This document shows positions 8,172 to 16,211 of a DNA stretch of 64,000 nucleotides, piece by piece. Both the position numbers and the translations under genes were made by a program. A model generated the notes under the pieces. That model was not told the origin of the DNA and made no database searches. It saw nothing but the letters and a program-made list of their open reading frames with translations. Position 1 is the first letter of the stretch. The number at the start of each line of letters is the position of its first letter. This stretch comes from Flavobacteriales bacterium (GTDB lineage Bacteria > Bacteroidota > Bacteroidia > Flavobacteriales_E > Vicingaceae): NCBI GenBank assembly GCA_002706365.1, contig PALM01000044.1, positions 1-64,000 of the forward strand, read 5' to 3'.

Positions 8172-8875
8172 TCAAAGTTGAAGGGGTAAAGAAGCAATTC
8201 AATAAGAATCCAGTTTTGATTGGCTTGGATGTAGAGATCAAAGAAGGTGATGTGGTAGCCATACTCGGACCAAATGGTTCGGGAAAGACTACCTTGATAA
8301 AATCGATCCTGGGAATGGTTGTTCCGGATTCTGGGATAATCACTGTGAAAGGAGAATCAAACAGAAAGGACTCAAGCTATAGAAATCAGATCGATTACCT
8401 ACCACAGATCGCAAACTTTCCGGCCAACTTAAAAGTTGCTGAGCTACTTAAAATGATCAATGATATTCGAGGGGGAAGTGTAAGAGAAAAGGAATTGATC
8501 GCTACTTTCGGCATAGAACCCTTCTTGAATAAGAAGCTGAGTAAGCTTTCCGGAGGAACCAAGCAGAAGGTGAATATCGTTCTTGCCTTTATGTTCGACA
8601 GCCCTATCCTAATTCTAGATGAGCCAACAACCGGACTTGATCCATTGGCACTCATCAAATTGAAAGTCTTGATTGAAGAGGAGAAAGCAAAAGGCAAGAC
8701 TATCCTTATTACATCTCATATTATGAGCTTTGTTGAAGAAGTCGCCAATCGAATAATATTTCTTCTCGAAGGCAAGACTTATTTCAATGGGAGTTTAGAA
8801 GAGATTAAATCACAAACCAAGCAAGCTGATCTTGAACACGCCATTGCCACTTTCTTAGAAAAAGAATATGCTTAA
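8168..8875 (+). CDS. nosF: NosF, ABC transporter ATP-binding subunit
   Basis: A 235-residue ABC ATPase. Visible motifs are Walker A GPNGSGKTT near 35-43, the signature LSGGTKQK near 128-135, and Walker [12 protein letters not shown] near 148-158 followed by the H-loop ITSH. It partners with NosY and NosD in maturation of the CuZ site, probably by exporting a sulfur-containing compound. It overlaps nosD by 4 bp and nosY by 8 bp. Confidence 0.94.
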   Translation: MIKVEGVKKQFNKNPVLIGLDVEIKEGDVVAILGPNGSGKTTLIKSILGMVVPDSGIITVKGESNRKDSSYRNQIDYLPQIANFPANLKVAELLKMINDIRGGSVREKELIATFGIEPFLNKKLSKLSGGTKQKVNIVLAFMFDSPILILDEPTTGLDPLALIKLKVLIEEEKAKGKTILITSHIMSFVEEVANRIIFLLEGKTYFNGSLEEIKSQTKQADLEHAIATFLEKEYA

Positions 8876-9650
8876 AGTACTTAAATACAGCTTTTACGAT
8901 TTGGGTAGAAGTAGATGGAGCTACATTTATTTCTGCTTTTACCTAGCATTGGGTTTTGTATTGCTCTTCCTGAATAATGATCTATCGAAGGCCATAATCA
9001 CGCTAATGAATGTGATTATAGTTCTGGTCCCGCTGATCGGGACGATTTTTGGAGTAATGTATTATTACAATTCAGTAGAATTTACCGAACTACTCTTGGC
9101 GCAACCGATCAAAAGAAGGAATATCTTCCTAGGTCAATACCTTGGAATTTCAATATCTCTTTCGCTAAGTCTTTTACTCGGAATTGGAATTCCATTTATG
9201 ATATATGGGCTTTTAAAATCGGCTGCTATATTTGACTTTTTCTTATTACTGTTAACTGGGGCTTTTCTCACTTTCATCTTTGTGGCCTTGGCATTCAATA
9301 TCTCGCTTCGCAATGAGAACAAAATAAAAGGCTTTGGCTATGCTGTTCTGCTTTGGTTATTTTTGGCTGTGATCTACGATGGAATTTTTCTGATGTCTTT
9401 AATGGTTTTTGAAGATTACCCTCTAGATAAATTCTCATTGATTGGTACACTATTGAACCCAATTGACCTTTCGCGGACATTGATACTACTCAAACTGGAT
9501 ATTTCTGCGCTAATGGGTTATACTGGGGCTGTGTTCAAGAATTTTTTCGGTACATCAAGTGGTATGATCATTTCTATAGTTTCTTTGTTCTTATGGATAA
9601 TCTTTCCTGTCTTTGCATTTGTCTTGAAGGCTAGAACAAAAGACTTTTAG
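8868..9650 (+). CDS. nosY: NosY, ABC transporter permease
   Basis: A 260-residue ABC-2-type permease with about six transmembrane segments and the YYNSVEFTELLLAQPIKRR region (about 65-85) that is typical of NosY and related permeases. It forms the membrane part of the NosFY transporter. The stop is 7 bp before the Rrf2 gene, so the operon continues. Confidence 0.92.
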   Translation: MLKVLKYSFYDLGRSRWSYIYFCFYLALGFVLLFLNNDLSKAIITLMNVIIVLVPLIGTIFGVMYYYNSVEFTELLLAQPIKRRNIFLGQYLGISISLSLSLLLGIGIPFMIYGLLKSAAIFDFFLLLLTGAFLTFIFVALAFNISLRNENKIKGFGYAVLLWLFLAVIYDGIFLMSLMVFEDYPLDKFSLIGTLLNPIDLSRTLILLKLDISALMGYTGAVFKNFFGTSSGMIISIVSLFLWIIFPVFAFVLKARTKDF

Positions 9651-9657
9651 AGAAATT

Positions 9658-10065
9658 ATGCTATCTACTTCTGCTAAATATGCTATAAGAGCGGTTGAAT
9701 TCCTATTAGATCATTCAACTGAGAATAAGAGGATAAGAGCAATTGAGATTTCAATTGGTATAGCTGTTCCTCAGCCATATCTTTCAAAGATTTTGCAGGA
9801 TCTCTCAAAAGGTGATATAATCTCATCAGCCAAAGGGCCAAATGGTGGTTTTTATTTGAATAAGGCTAATAAAGAGAAATCCCTCTGGGATGTTGTTGTC
9901 TGCATAGATGGTATTGCTGAATTTAATAAATGCTATATGGGAACTCCAAATTGCGACGCAAATAATCCTTGTTCATTGCACGATTTAGCCTTGGAATTTA
10001 GGACCAGTCTGATCAATAATCTCAAAGGAAGAAGGGTTGACCGCTTGGGTGTGCACAAGAAGTAA
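9658..10065 (+). CDS. Rrf2-family regulator with three cysteines (nos operon)
   Basis: A 135-residue winged-helix regulator of the Rrf2 family (MLSTSAKYAIRAVEFL start; GPNGGFYL wing near 61-68). Three cysteines near 92-105 (C-x6-C-x5-C) can hold an iron-sulfur cluster, as in NsrR, IscR and RsrR. Its place between nosY and the NnrS-like gene points to NO or redox sensing. It is a paralogue of the Rrf2 protein at 14,614-15,048. Its target is unknown: no copy of the TARTGGA-N8-TCCATTA operator was seen at the nos promoter. Confidence 0.85.
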   Translation: MLSTSAKYAIRAVEFLLDHSTENKRIRAIEISIGIAVPQPYLSKILQDLSKGDIISSAKGPNGGFYLNKANKEKSLWDVVVCIDGIAEFNKCYMGTPNCDANNPCSLHDLALEFRTSLINNLKGRRVDRLGVHKK

Positions 10066-10079
10066 GAATTTCATGGTTT

Positions 10080-11321
10080 ATGCTTAAGTCTCGGTATTCT
10101 TGCATCTTTAGAGAGAAAAGCTGGTTCAGCTTAACTCTTTTATACTTACTACTTACTGCTCTGTTCGGCCTGTTTTTAAGGGTATTACAGACCTGGTCGT
10201 TCGATATTAAGTTCACTAATATCTTACATGCACACTCTCATACAGCTTTATTAGGATGGTGTAGTACAGCATTCTTCTTGCTGCTCGTAAATGCCTTTGT
10301 AGAAAGTTCTCCTAAGCGAAGTATAAGCTATCGCAGGATCTTTTACGCCTTTCAGTTCTCAATATTTGGAATGATCATCTTCTTCCCATTTCAAGGTTAT
10401 TCAATAACTACCATTGCTTTTTCTTCATTCTATATTCTTGTCTCCTATGCCTTTGCTTTTAGATTCTTGAAAGACACATCGAATCATAGGAAGATATCAA
10501 TAGCAGTTCGATTTGCCAGATATTCGGTAATCTTCTTTGTAATCTCATCTATTGGGCCTTGGAGTTTAGGGCCGCTGAATGCAATTGGAATGGGAGGGAG
10601 TGACCTTTATTTTAATATGATCTACTTCTATTTACACTTCCTCTACAATGGTTGGTTCCTCTTTGCGATTCTGGCTTTGTGTTTCGCTTATTTAGAAAAG
10701 AGAGGAATTCGCTATAGCGAGAAAAGAGCCAATAGGGTACTTATACTTTTTACGATCTCTACTTTAGTCGCTTTCTCTCTTTCAACACTTTGGGTAGAGC
10801 CTCCCTTTGTTGTATATATCTGCGGGATTGTTGCTATGCTCCTTCAATTGATTGCCTTTATAGACTTAATTCAATTAATACGGAATGTGAGTAATAAAAT
10901 AGCCTTTAGATCAAAACTGTTCAAATGGATAACTTACGGAGTGTTTATTGCATTTGCTTTGAAGATTATGTTGCAATCCCTTTCTGCAATCCCTTCAATT
11001 GCTTATGAAATTGCTTTACGCAGAGAATGGGTCTTGGCTTATTTGCATTTGATCTTCCTGGGAATTGTTACACCTTTTCTACTGTTATTATTCATTCGGG
11101 ATTACCTTGCAGGACAGTTTAATATCCTAATCAAATGGGGAGGAGGCATTTTTATCATTGCTTTCTTTTTCAACGAGATCTTGATGTTCGTTAAAGGACT
11201 TGGAGGAAGCTTTATTCATATCAATCGATTTTTATTGATTGCAGCGGTTGGTCTCTTTATTGGAATTCTATTAGTGAATATCAGTTTCTTTAGATCAGAT
11301 AATAAGAATCACCAACCATGA
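10080..11321 (+). CDS. Polytopic membrane protein, NnrS / haem-copper subunit I-like
   Basis: A 413-residue protein with about twelve transmembrane segments. Conserved-looking histidines lie in helices: LHAHSHTALLGW near 49-60, FYLHFLYNGW near 180-190 and AYLHLIFLGIVTP near 325. These resemble haem-ligand patterns of subunit-I-like and NnrS-type proteins. It lacks the usual full set of oxidase ligands and has no partner subunit nearby, so an NnrS-like role in NO tolerance is more likely than respiration. It is the last gene of the nos run and its 3' end overlaps the converging gene by 13 bp. Confidence 0.6.
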   Translation: MLKSRYSCIFREKSWFSLTLLYLLLTALFGLFLRVLQTWSFDIKFTNILHAHSHTALLGWCSTAFFLLLVNAFVESSPKRSISYRRIFYAFQFSIFGMIIFFPFQGYSITTIAFSSFYILVSYAFAFRFLKDTSNHRKISIAVRFARYSVIFFVISSIGPWSLGPLNAIGMGGSDLYFNMIYFYLHFLYNGWFLFAILALCFAYLEKRGIRYSEKRANRVLILFTISTLVAFSLSTLWVEPPFVVYICGIVAMLLQLIAFIDLIQLIRNVSNKIAFRSKLFKWITYGVFIAFALKIMLQSLSAIPSIAYEIALRREWVLAYLHLIFLGIVTPFLLLLFIRDYLAGQFNILIKWGGGIFIIAFFFNEILMFVKGLGGSFIHINRFLLIAAVGLFIGILLVNISFFRSDNKNHQP

Positions 11322-11776
11322 CTTCCCGCTACCCCAGCAGCAATGGTTATAAGGCTGAGGAGTAGAAGTACCCAATGCGCTCTTTGCATGATCCTTAAGC
11401 TTTTTTCTTGATTTTCTTGGATGAACCTTTTAAATAATCCGCGCAATAGAAAAGGTTCAAGAACAAAAAGGATGAGTGTAAAGATCAACCATATAATTGT
11501 CATAGCATGTAGCCACCAAAAGGAAAGGTCCAGGTATCTATGCCATGCATCTAACACATAAAGCATGTAAAAGCCACTGAGCGCAGTTAATATTGTGGCT
11601 ATTTTGGCAATGCTGGCAAATTTTCCTTCTATCTGTTCAAAGCTATTGAGTTGAGTTTCTTTTTTCTGCATCTTCTTTATAGATGGTATGATCACCGTGG
11701 TAACCATAGAAACTCCTCCTATCCACACAACAACTGCAAGTACGTGGAGTATTCTGGCAAATAGAAATTCATTCAT
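11309..11776 (-). CDS. Four-helix membrane protein, CopD-like
   Basis: A 155-residue protein with four transmembrane helices. The first carries LHVLAVVVWIGG, a pattern common in CopD and related b-haem or copper membrane proteins. Further membrane histidines occur in WWLHAMT and RAHWVLL. It is the last gene of the NO-defence operon and starts 12 bp after the lipoprotein gene. A haem-binding or copper role is possible but not proven. Its 3' end overlaps the converging NnrS-like gene by 13 bp. Confidence 0.65.
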   Translation of the reverse strand: MNEFLFARILHVLAVVVWIGGVSMVTTVIIPSIKKMQKKETQLNSFEQIEGKFASIAKIATILTALSGFYMLYVLDAWHRYLDLSFWWLHAMTIIWLIFTLILFVLEPFLLRGLFKRFIQENQEKSLRIMQRAHWVLLLLSLITIAAGVAGSHGW

Positions 11777-11788
11777 AAACTCAATATA

Positions 11789-12208
11789 CTATTCAAAATA
11801 GTGGTCAAACACATTTAATTGAGCTTGAATTCTTCTTGCAAGTGAATCCAATTCATTCGCATTGCTATTTTGCAATTTCTTTATATCCGCCATTAATGGC
11901 ACTAAATAGTTATGCAACTGTTCGTGTGACTCACCTTTCATCGTACATTCAGCGAAGATATATTTCAACTCTTCTGATAATTCAGCATGAAGCTCTTCAG
12001 TTGTTTTATGGTCGCTTGACTCTATGATCTTAATCATCTGTTCTATGCCTTCCTTCGTCTCAGGATTGGCTTGCCATTTTTCGCCATTGTTGTAGATTAG
12101 GTTATCCGGTACCATAGAATGATCAAGTTTTCCTGCTGAATCAACTTGATTGTCGCATGAAAATATGATGAAAAAGAATGCTATGGATATTATCTTTATA
12201 TACTGCAT
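11789..12208 (-). CDS. Small lipoprotein of the NO-defence operon
   Basis: A lipoprotein of about 139 residues. I choose the ATG at 12208 rather than the one at 12223 because it gives a standard signal peptide (MQYIKIISIAFFFIIFSC). The mature part is helical and contains CTMKG-x-SHEQLHNYLVPLM, a Cys/Met/His-rich block that could bind haem or a metal. I do not know a function. It overlaps the 3' end of the RIC gene, so it is co-transcribed with the NO-repair genes. Confidence 0.75.
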   Translation of the reverse strand: MQYIKIISIAFFFIIFSCDNQVDSAGKLDHSMVPDNLIYNNGEKWQANPETKEGIEQMIKIIESSDHKTTEELHAELSEELKYIFAECTMKGESHEQLHNYLVPLMADIKKLQNSNANELDSLARRIQAQLNVFDHYFE

Positions 12209-12957
12209 GACGGCATTGTACAACTATTACTGAATTTATTATTTAGGTCACTTTCCATTTCAATTGCCCTAGGGAATAGAATATTATTTTCTAGGTGAAT
12301 ATGCTGATGCAAGTTCTCTTCGAAATCTCTCAGCATGGCATAAGTAACCCTGTAGGTGTTGCATGCATCTTGTGGAGGGTTGTATGAATTACTCAATTTT
12401 GAAATACGTCTAAAGCGCACTCCTTCGGTATCGTGTTCTTGCATCATCATTTCTACCGGGTTCTCAACGCTTCCGAAATGAGCCGGATCCACTTTCTCTC
12501 CTTTCTCCTTTGCCAAAACCATCTTATTAATATATGGGAAGAGCACCAATTCTTCTTTTTTCATGTGCATACTCAATTCTCCAGCTGATTTAAGGAACTC
12601 AGCTTGAATTTCAACGAGCTCTGGATGATTATTTCCATGCACCTTTACTACTTTGCCTAAAAATGGTTTTATCTCATTGATCTTTGACTCTACATAACGA
12701 TGATGTGTTTTCTCTATGTAATCGATCAATAGATCCAATGGCCAAGCATTAAAGTAGATCTGGTTTTGTGCAGTTTGTTTAGTTAATTCATTGATCTCTT
12801 TCAAGAGAATAGTCCTATCTAATTTATTCTCAATTGCAGTTTTAATTGTTCGATTTCCATTGCAGCAAAAATCGATTCTCATTCTTTTGAATATTGAAGC
12901 GGTTCGATAATCTTTTGCCACTACTTCTCCGATAATGTCTGTCTCTTTTATTTCCAT
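12196..12957 (-). CDS. ric: RIC (ScdA/YtfE) iron-sulfur-cluster repair protein
   Basis: A 253-residue di-iron protein that repairs iron-sulfur clusters damaged by NO or oxidants. The N-terminal ScdA-N/DUF542 domain carries the diagnostic IDFCCNGN with Cys31 and Cys32. The C-terminal hemerythrin-like domain has the iron ligands in HHRYVE, HMKKEELVLFPYI, EHDTEG and HQHIHLENNILFPRA. It is 29 bp downstream of the dioxygenase gene in the operon. The last residues include an additional Cys pair (NSCTMPSCSI) of unknown meaning. Confidence 0.95.
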   Translation of the reverse strand: MEIKETDIIGEVVAKDYRTASIFKRMRIDFCCNGNRTIKTAIENKLDRTILLKEINELTKQTAQNQIYFNAWPLDLLIDYIEKTHHRYVESKINEIKPFLGKVVKVHGNNHPELVEIQAEFLKSAGELSMHMKKEELVLFPYINKMVLAKEKGEKVDPAHFGSVENPVEMMMQEHDTEGVRFRRISKLSNSYNPPQDACNTYRVTYAMLRDFEENLHQHIHLENNILFPRAIEMESDLNNKFSNSCTMPSCSI

Positions 12958-12986
12958 GATTTCTGTTATTATATTATTTGATGTTA

Positions 12987-13889
12987 TTACTTATCCTTAC
13001 CCCAATCCTCAATTTCTTCGGCACTCCAGAGTGAAGGGAAGAATTTCCTTTGCTGGAATTTTGGGTGTAAATATTTTTTCCATTCACTGCCACCTGTAGC
13101 GGCCTTGTTCTCCCCTTTTTTATCCAAGTAATGCTGAGCTGTCTCTAAATGAACCATAGGCCATTTTACATTGTAGAAATAATCGAAAGCTTTTAGCCTC
13201 TCTTTCAATGCTTCCGAATGTTCATTTTGTAGGATTGTTTCTTCCAAAGTTCGGCCCTCACATTTTTCAGCGAGCCGAAGAAAACGATCTAGATACTTTT
13301 CTTCAAACTGTCTGAGAGTGAGTGACTTCTTACCGCTTTTTCGGTCAAGTCCTGCATCTTTCCAGTAGATATGTTCAAAGTAGTCACCTATACTTGGATT
13401 CTTTGATATTCTTTCTTTCCCTTGAATATTCAATAGGTTTTCAAGTCTGGTACAATAGATCTCTATTTCTCTAAATTGAGCACTTTGAAATCCGCTAGCT
13501 GGAGCAAGAGTGTTTCTAAAGGTATTGTAATCATCATAGTTCATGCCCGATTTCATGACATCAAATGAAGTGATGAGCATATCAGTGTATCGAATGATCC
13601 TGTTGAGCTTGTCAAGCCATATGGTCTCATTGAACTCTTCTTCACTCATTTGTTTGATTTCATGAACTATCATTTTTAGTACTAGTTCGGTCACCTGATG
13701 ATACATGATGAAGATCTCCTCATCTTTGAAGTTGGTTCTTGGTTTTTGAAGTGAAAGAAGTGTTTCAACCTCTACATAATCCCAATAGTTAATCGGTTTA
13801 GCATGTAATAGTCCCTTTAAATAGGTTTCGGGATTTTCACCTTCACTACTGTATTTCTGGTGGATTTGGTCTATTAATTGATTACTCAT
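12987..13889 (-). CDS. Tryptophan 2,3-dioxygenase family haem protein
   Basis: A 300-residue all-helical protein with the family's features: LLSLQKPRT and EIFIMYHQVTELVLKMIVHEI (the distal and substrate-binding region, His near 64), RNTLAPASGFQSAQFREIE near 125-143, and a C-terminal WPMVHLETAQHYL with the candidate proximal His near 246. Tryptophan 2,3-dioxygenase opens the indole ring to N-formylkynurenine with O2. It lies between a truncated globin and RIC with 1- and 29-bp gaps, and no other kynurenine gene is near. In this setting it may be a haem protein acting on NO or nitrite, or a true TDO induced by nitrosative stress. Confidence 0.85.
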   Translation of the reverse strand: MSNQLIDQIHQKYSSEGENPETYLKGLLHAKPINYWDYVEVETLLSLQKPRTNFKDEEIFIMYHQVTELVLKMIVHEIKQMSEEEFNETIWLDKLNRIIRYTDMLITSFDVMKSGMNYDDYNTFRNTLAPASGFQSAQFREIEIYCTRLENLLNIQGKERISKNPSIGDYFEHIYWKDAGLDRKSGKKSLTLRQFEEKYLDRFLRLAEKCEGRTLEETILQNEHSEALKERLKAFDYFYNVKWPMVHLETAQHYLDKKGENKAATGGSEWKKYLHPKFQQRKFFPSLWSAEEIEDWGKDK

Positions 13890-13890
13890 A

Positions 13891-14277
13891 TTATTTCAAT
13901 GGGATTGATTTGGATTTTTTGAAGTATTCGATCTTATGGTGAAACATGGCAGCCATCATCCTCGCCCTTTCTTTAGCTTCTTCGGCTTTGCTTCCTTGAA
14001 AATTCTCATCTATAGTTTGGTTGAACAATTGCTTCCAACGATCAAAATGGTCTATATCTACTGGCATTTTTGCATGTGGCAAGAAAGGACTGCCTTTATA
14101 AGTATGTTCATCTAATAGGACAGTCTGCCAAAAACGATACATCTTGTCTAAATGTGCTGGCCAGAGGTCACCGATTCTCTCATTGAAGATGTCCTTCAAT
14201 AGTTCATCCTCCTTAACCTTGGAGTAGAATTCATTAATTAAAGTTCTTATATCATCTAAAGAATTGATCTCCTTCAT
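13891..14277 (-). CDS. Truncated haemoglobin, group III-like
   Basis: A 128-residue globin. HLDKMYRFWQTVLL, followed by SPFLPHAKMPVDIDHFDRWKQLF with the proximal His near 76, is typical of group III truncated haemoglobins. Proteins of this group bind O2 and NO and are linked to nitrosative stress. The gene is 1 bp from the dioxygenase gene and 3 bp from the preceding small membrane protein gene, so all are probably translated from one mRNA controlled by the upstream Rrf2-type operator. Confidence 0.88.
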   Translation of the reverse strand: MKEINSLDDIRTLINEFYSKVKEDELLKDIFNERIGDLWPAHLDKMYRFWQTVLLDEHTYKGSPFLPHAKMPVDIDHFDRWKQLFNQTIDENFQGSKAEEAKERARMMAAMFHHKIEYFKKSKSIPLK

Positions 14278-14280
14278 CTG

Positions 14281-14556
14281 CTAATATTTAATTACTTCAA
14301 TAAGTATGATTACAGTATTTACAATCGTTGCAATACTAAAAACTGAAACACACCATTTTGCAGGTCCTTGCGCAATAAGTACAGTATTGTTTAGCATCGT
14401 CACGCTTCCGCAAATGGCCAGATTCAAAATGGTTTCATTATCATAGCTTAATCCTGCGGCAATTGAGCCCCAACACGTTTGAATGGCTAACATCATTGCC
14501 ATAGCCCCAAAGCGGGATCTTTCAAACTTTGTTACTTGAATGTCATACCAATTCAT
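14281..14556 (-). CDS. Small membrane protein heading the NO-defence operon
   Basis: A 91-residue protein with about three transmembrane helices after a short charged N-terminus (DIQVTKFERSRFG). No known family is recognised. It is the first gene of the operon and is followed 3 bp later by the globin gene. The operator at 14577-14598 lies 21 bp upstream of its ATG. Cysteines in helices 1 and 2 and a Trp-Cys near 69 are visible but not diagnostic. Confidence 0.7.
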   Translation of the reverse strand: MNWYDIQVTKFERSRFGAMAMMLAIQTCWGSIAAGLSYDNETILNLAICGSVTMLNNTVLIAQGPAKWCVSVFSIATIVNTVIILIEVIKY

Positions 14557-14576
14557 AATGTTGATCTATTTGGTTA

Positions 14577-14598
14577 TAGTGGATAAGAATGTCCATTA
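14577..14598. promoter_or_regulatory. Rrf2-type operator before the NO-defence operon
   Basis: TAGTGGA-N8-TCCATTA is an inverted repeat that matches the site at 15086-15107 at 13 of 14 arm positions. On the minus strand a TTTG (-33 candidate, 14605-14608) lies just upstream of it, so the operator would cover the space between -33 and -7 and block transcription. The likely ligand is the Rrf2 protein encoded next door. Confidence 0.72.
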
Positions 14599-14613
14599 AT
14601 ATTTCAAATTTTT

Positions 14614-15048
14614 TTAACTCTTTAAAAAAGCAAGACCATCATTGATCTCATTTGCTAATGTTATAATTCTTGTATTGCTAAGAAGCTCAGCCAAACCATC
14701 CCTAACCTTTGCAAATTCAAAATGGATAGGGCAGGGCTTGTTTGCATTACAGGCTTTTAAACCCAGGCCGCATCCTTGATAAATTGAATCTCCGTCGAAA
14801 CAATAGACAATTTCTTCTAAAGTGGTTTTTTCTAACTTTTCTTTCTCCATGGAAAAGCCTCCTCTCGGACCTTTATCGGATCGGATGATCTCGTGCTTTT
14901 TCAATTGCTGCAGTATTTTTGAGGTATAAGCTTCCGGTGAATCGATAGCTTTCGTAGTTTCTTTTAAACTGACTTTTCTGCCCTCTATCGACTGCTTGGC
15001 TACAAAAATTGTAGCTCTAATACCATATTCACATGCCTTGGAAAACAA
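14614..15048 (-). CDS. Rrf2-family iron-sulfur regulator, NsrR-like
   Basis: A 144-residue regulator. It has an Rrf2 winged helix (FSKACEYGIRATIFVA; wing GPRGGFSM near 70-77) and a cysteine cluster C-x6-C-x5-C near 104-117, fitting an NO-sensitive iron-sulfur cluster. It is encoded directly before the NO-defence operon, and identical-type operators precede both units. By analogy with NsrR it should repress the globin/dioxygenase/RIC genes until NO damages its cluster, and it probably represses itself. It might instead sense redox or iron; the symbol is therefore left blank. Confidence 0.87.
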   Translation of the reverse strand: MFSKACEYGIRATIFVAKQSIEGRKVSLKETTKAIDSPEAYTSKILQQLKKHEIIRSDKGPRGGFSMEKEKLEKTTLEEIVYCFDGDSIYQGCGLGLKACNANKPCPIHFEFAKVRDGLAELLSNTRIITLANEINDGLAFLKS

Positions 15049-15064
15049 CTCTTTACTTTTCTTT

Positions 15065-15107
15065 CAAAATTAGGCAACAATTATTTAATGGACAAAAACA
15101 TCCATTA
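15065..15107 (-). promoter_or_regulatory. Autoregulated promoter of the Rrf2 gene (operator plus -7)
   Basis: A perfect inverted repeat TAATGGA-N8-TCCATTA covers 15086-15107. On the minus strand a TTTG inside it (15093-15096) is separated by 20 bp from a perfect -7 element TAATTTTG (15065-15072). The operator therefore overlaps the -33 box, which predicts negative autoregulation. Confidence 0.75.
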
Positions 15108-15150
15108 TTAATGCGATATATGCTTTAATGAATTTTTAGTTCTCTCTAGG

Positions 15151-15675
15151 TTAGTTTATAACTTCAACACCTGTAGTTGTGAAAGCTAGTCCATGCTTGC
15201 CTCTTGTAGATATCATTACAGCTTCAAAGTGAGGTTTGGAATCTGCTTTTCTTGCAGCCCATTCAAATATGAAATTTCCTTCTTCATGCTCTTCTATATT
15301 TAAGCCTTCTTTTCTAAAGATCACCAATTCTAGGGTTTCCATTGGCTCTATGAAAATTGGATGTCTTAAGTAATCTCTAATGAAACTTCCATTTGCTTTA
15401 TAGAGCTCTGCACTTTTGACATAAACCCTATCTTTCCTACTGGTGTTTCGTATAGTGATAATTGAAGTGAGTTCATGTACTATATCCCTTTTTAATCCAT
15501 AGACTTGTGAGTATACTGAAAGATATGTGGTACCTTCAATTAAGCTGTCAGAAGACTTTAATGAAGCACTTCGCTCTCCCCAATCTGTTATTTGTTCCGA
15601 TTCGGGATTGCTAAGTATGCTTTGACAGCCGATAAATGAGATTGTGATAATTAGTAGGGTGAGGTATCTATTCAT
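15151..15675 (-). CDS. DUF3124-family lipoprotein (copy 1)
   Basis: About 174 residues from the ATG at 15675, which gives a proper lipoprotein signal (TISFIGC); the upstream ATG at 15693 adds six residues before it. The mature part holds the family pattern: YLSVYSQVYG near 50, ITIRNTS near 75 and the C-terminal FEAVMISTRGKHGLAFTT. Function unknown. The start overlaps the end of the Rnk-like gene. A paralogue lies at 22497-23036 beside the two-component system, so two DUF3124 genes bracket the cassette. Confidence 0.82.
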   Translation of the reverse strand: MNRYLTLLIITISFIGCQSILSNPESEQITDWGERSASLKSSDSLIEGTTYLSVYSQVYGLKRDIVHELTSIITIRNTSRKDRVYVKSAELYKANGSFIRDYLRHPIFIEPMETLELVIFRKEGLNIEEHEEGNFIFEWAARKADSKPHFEAVMISTRGKHGLAFTTTGVEVIN

Positions 15676-16111
15676 ATTGACTGGGATAAACATGTGACGT
15701 ATATGAGTTTTGTTTAATTCGAGAATTGTCTATTTGGATTATCTCAATGATCTCATCTTTCTCTGGAAATTTCCATATTGCTTTTGCTCCCTGTAAATTA
15801 CCGAATATGGCAACTCCTAAGGTTGAAATTATTGAGAGTTTTCTCTCATTTAAGTTAGCTTCATCTGGCATCACGATCTGAAGATCCACTTTTCTTCCAA
15901 AGGGAGTAGATACAGTTATAATACTGTAAAGCCCAGCAATGTTCAATTCAACAATGGTTGAAAGGATTCTTGCTTTTCCAATCTTGTATTTTAGTCTTGA
16001 CAAGGAGTCTTTCACTTCAGAATCAACAGTTTGATGACTGAGAATGAGTTGATTGATTTGATTGAGATCGTTTTCTGAGACAAAGAGTTGGTTTGGGTTA
16101 TCTTTAATCAT
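15668..16111 (-). CDS. Rnk/GreA-C-domain protein (copy 1)
   Basis: A 147-residue protein. An N-terminal helical hairpin is followed by a GreA/GreB C-terminal-like domain (about 75-135) with STLGVAIFGNLQGAKAIWKFP, the usual form in Rnk-type regulators of nucleoside diphosphate kinase. These bind RNA polymerase or act as small regulators; the actual role here is not known. It overlaps DUF3124 and follows pntB after a 100-bp gap, the widest in the run. A second copy is at 20000-20419. Confidence 0.8.
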   Translation of the reverse strand: MIKDNPNQLFVSENDLNQINQLILSHQTVDSEVKDSLSRLKYKIGKARILSTIVELNIAGLYSIITVSTPFGRKVDLQIVMPDEANLNERKLSIISTLGVAIFGNLQGAKAIWKFPEKDEIIEIIQIDNSRIKQNSYTSHVYPSQYE

Positions 16112-16211
16112 TTGTCATAGTTGAGATTTAGGCTATTGATATTGTACATTTTGAGGACTGAAATGGCAGAGATGCCTGGCTTTGTAATGTGGCTGTCGTT
16201 ATGATGTCTCA

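Noticed and set aside
11836-12027. Open frame on the + strand opposite the NO-operon lipoprotein
   Set aside because: It lies wholly antisense to a gene with a clear signal peptide and has no start context or family features.
13000-13880. Indoleamine dioxygenase instead of tryptophan dioxygenase
   Set aside because: The short length of 300 residues and the segments EIFIMYHQVTELVLKM and SGFQSAQFREIE match TDO rather than IDO.
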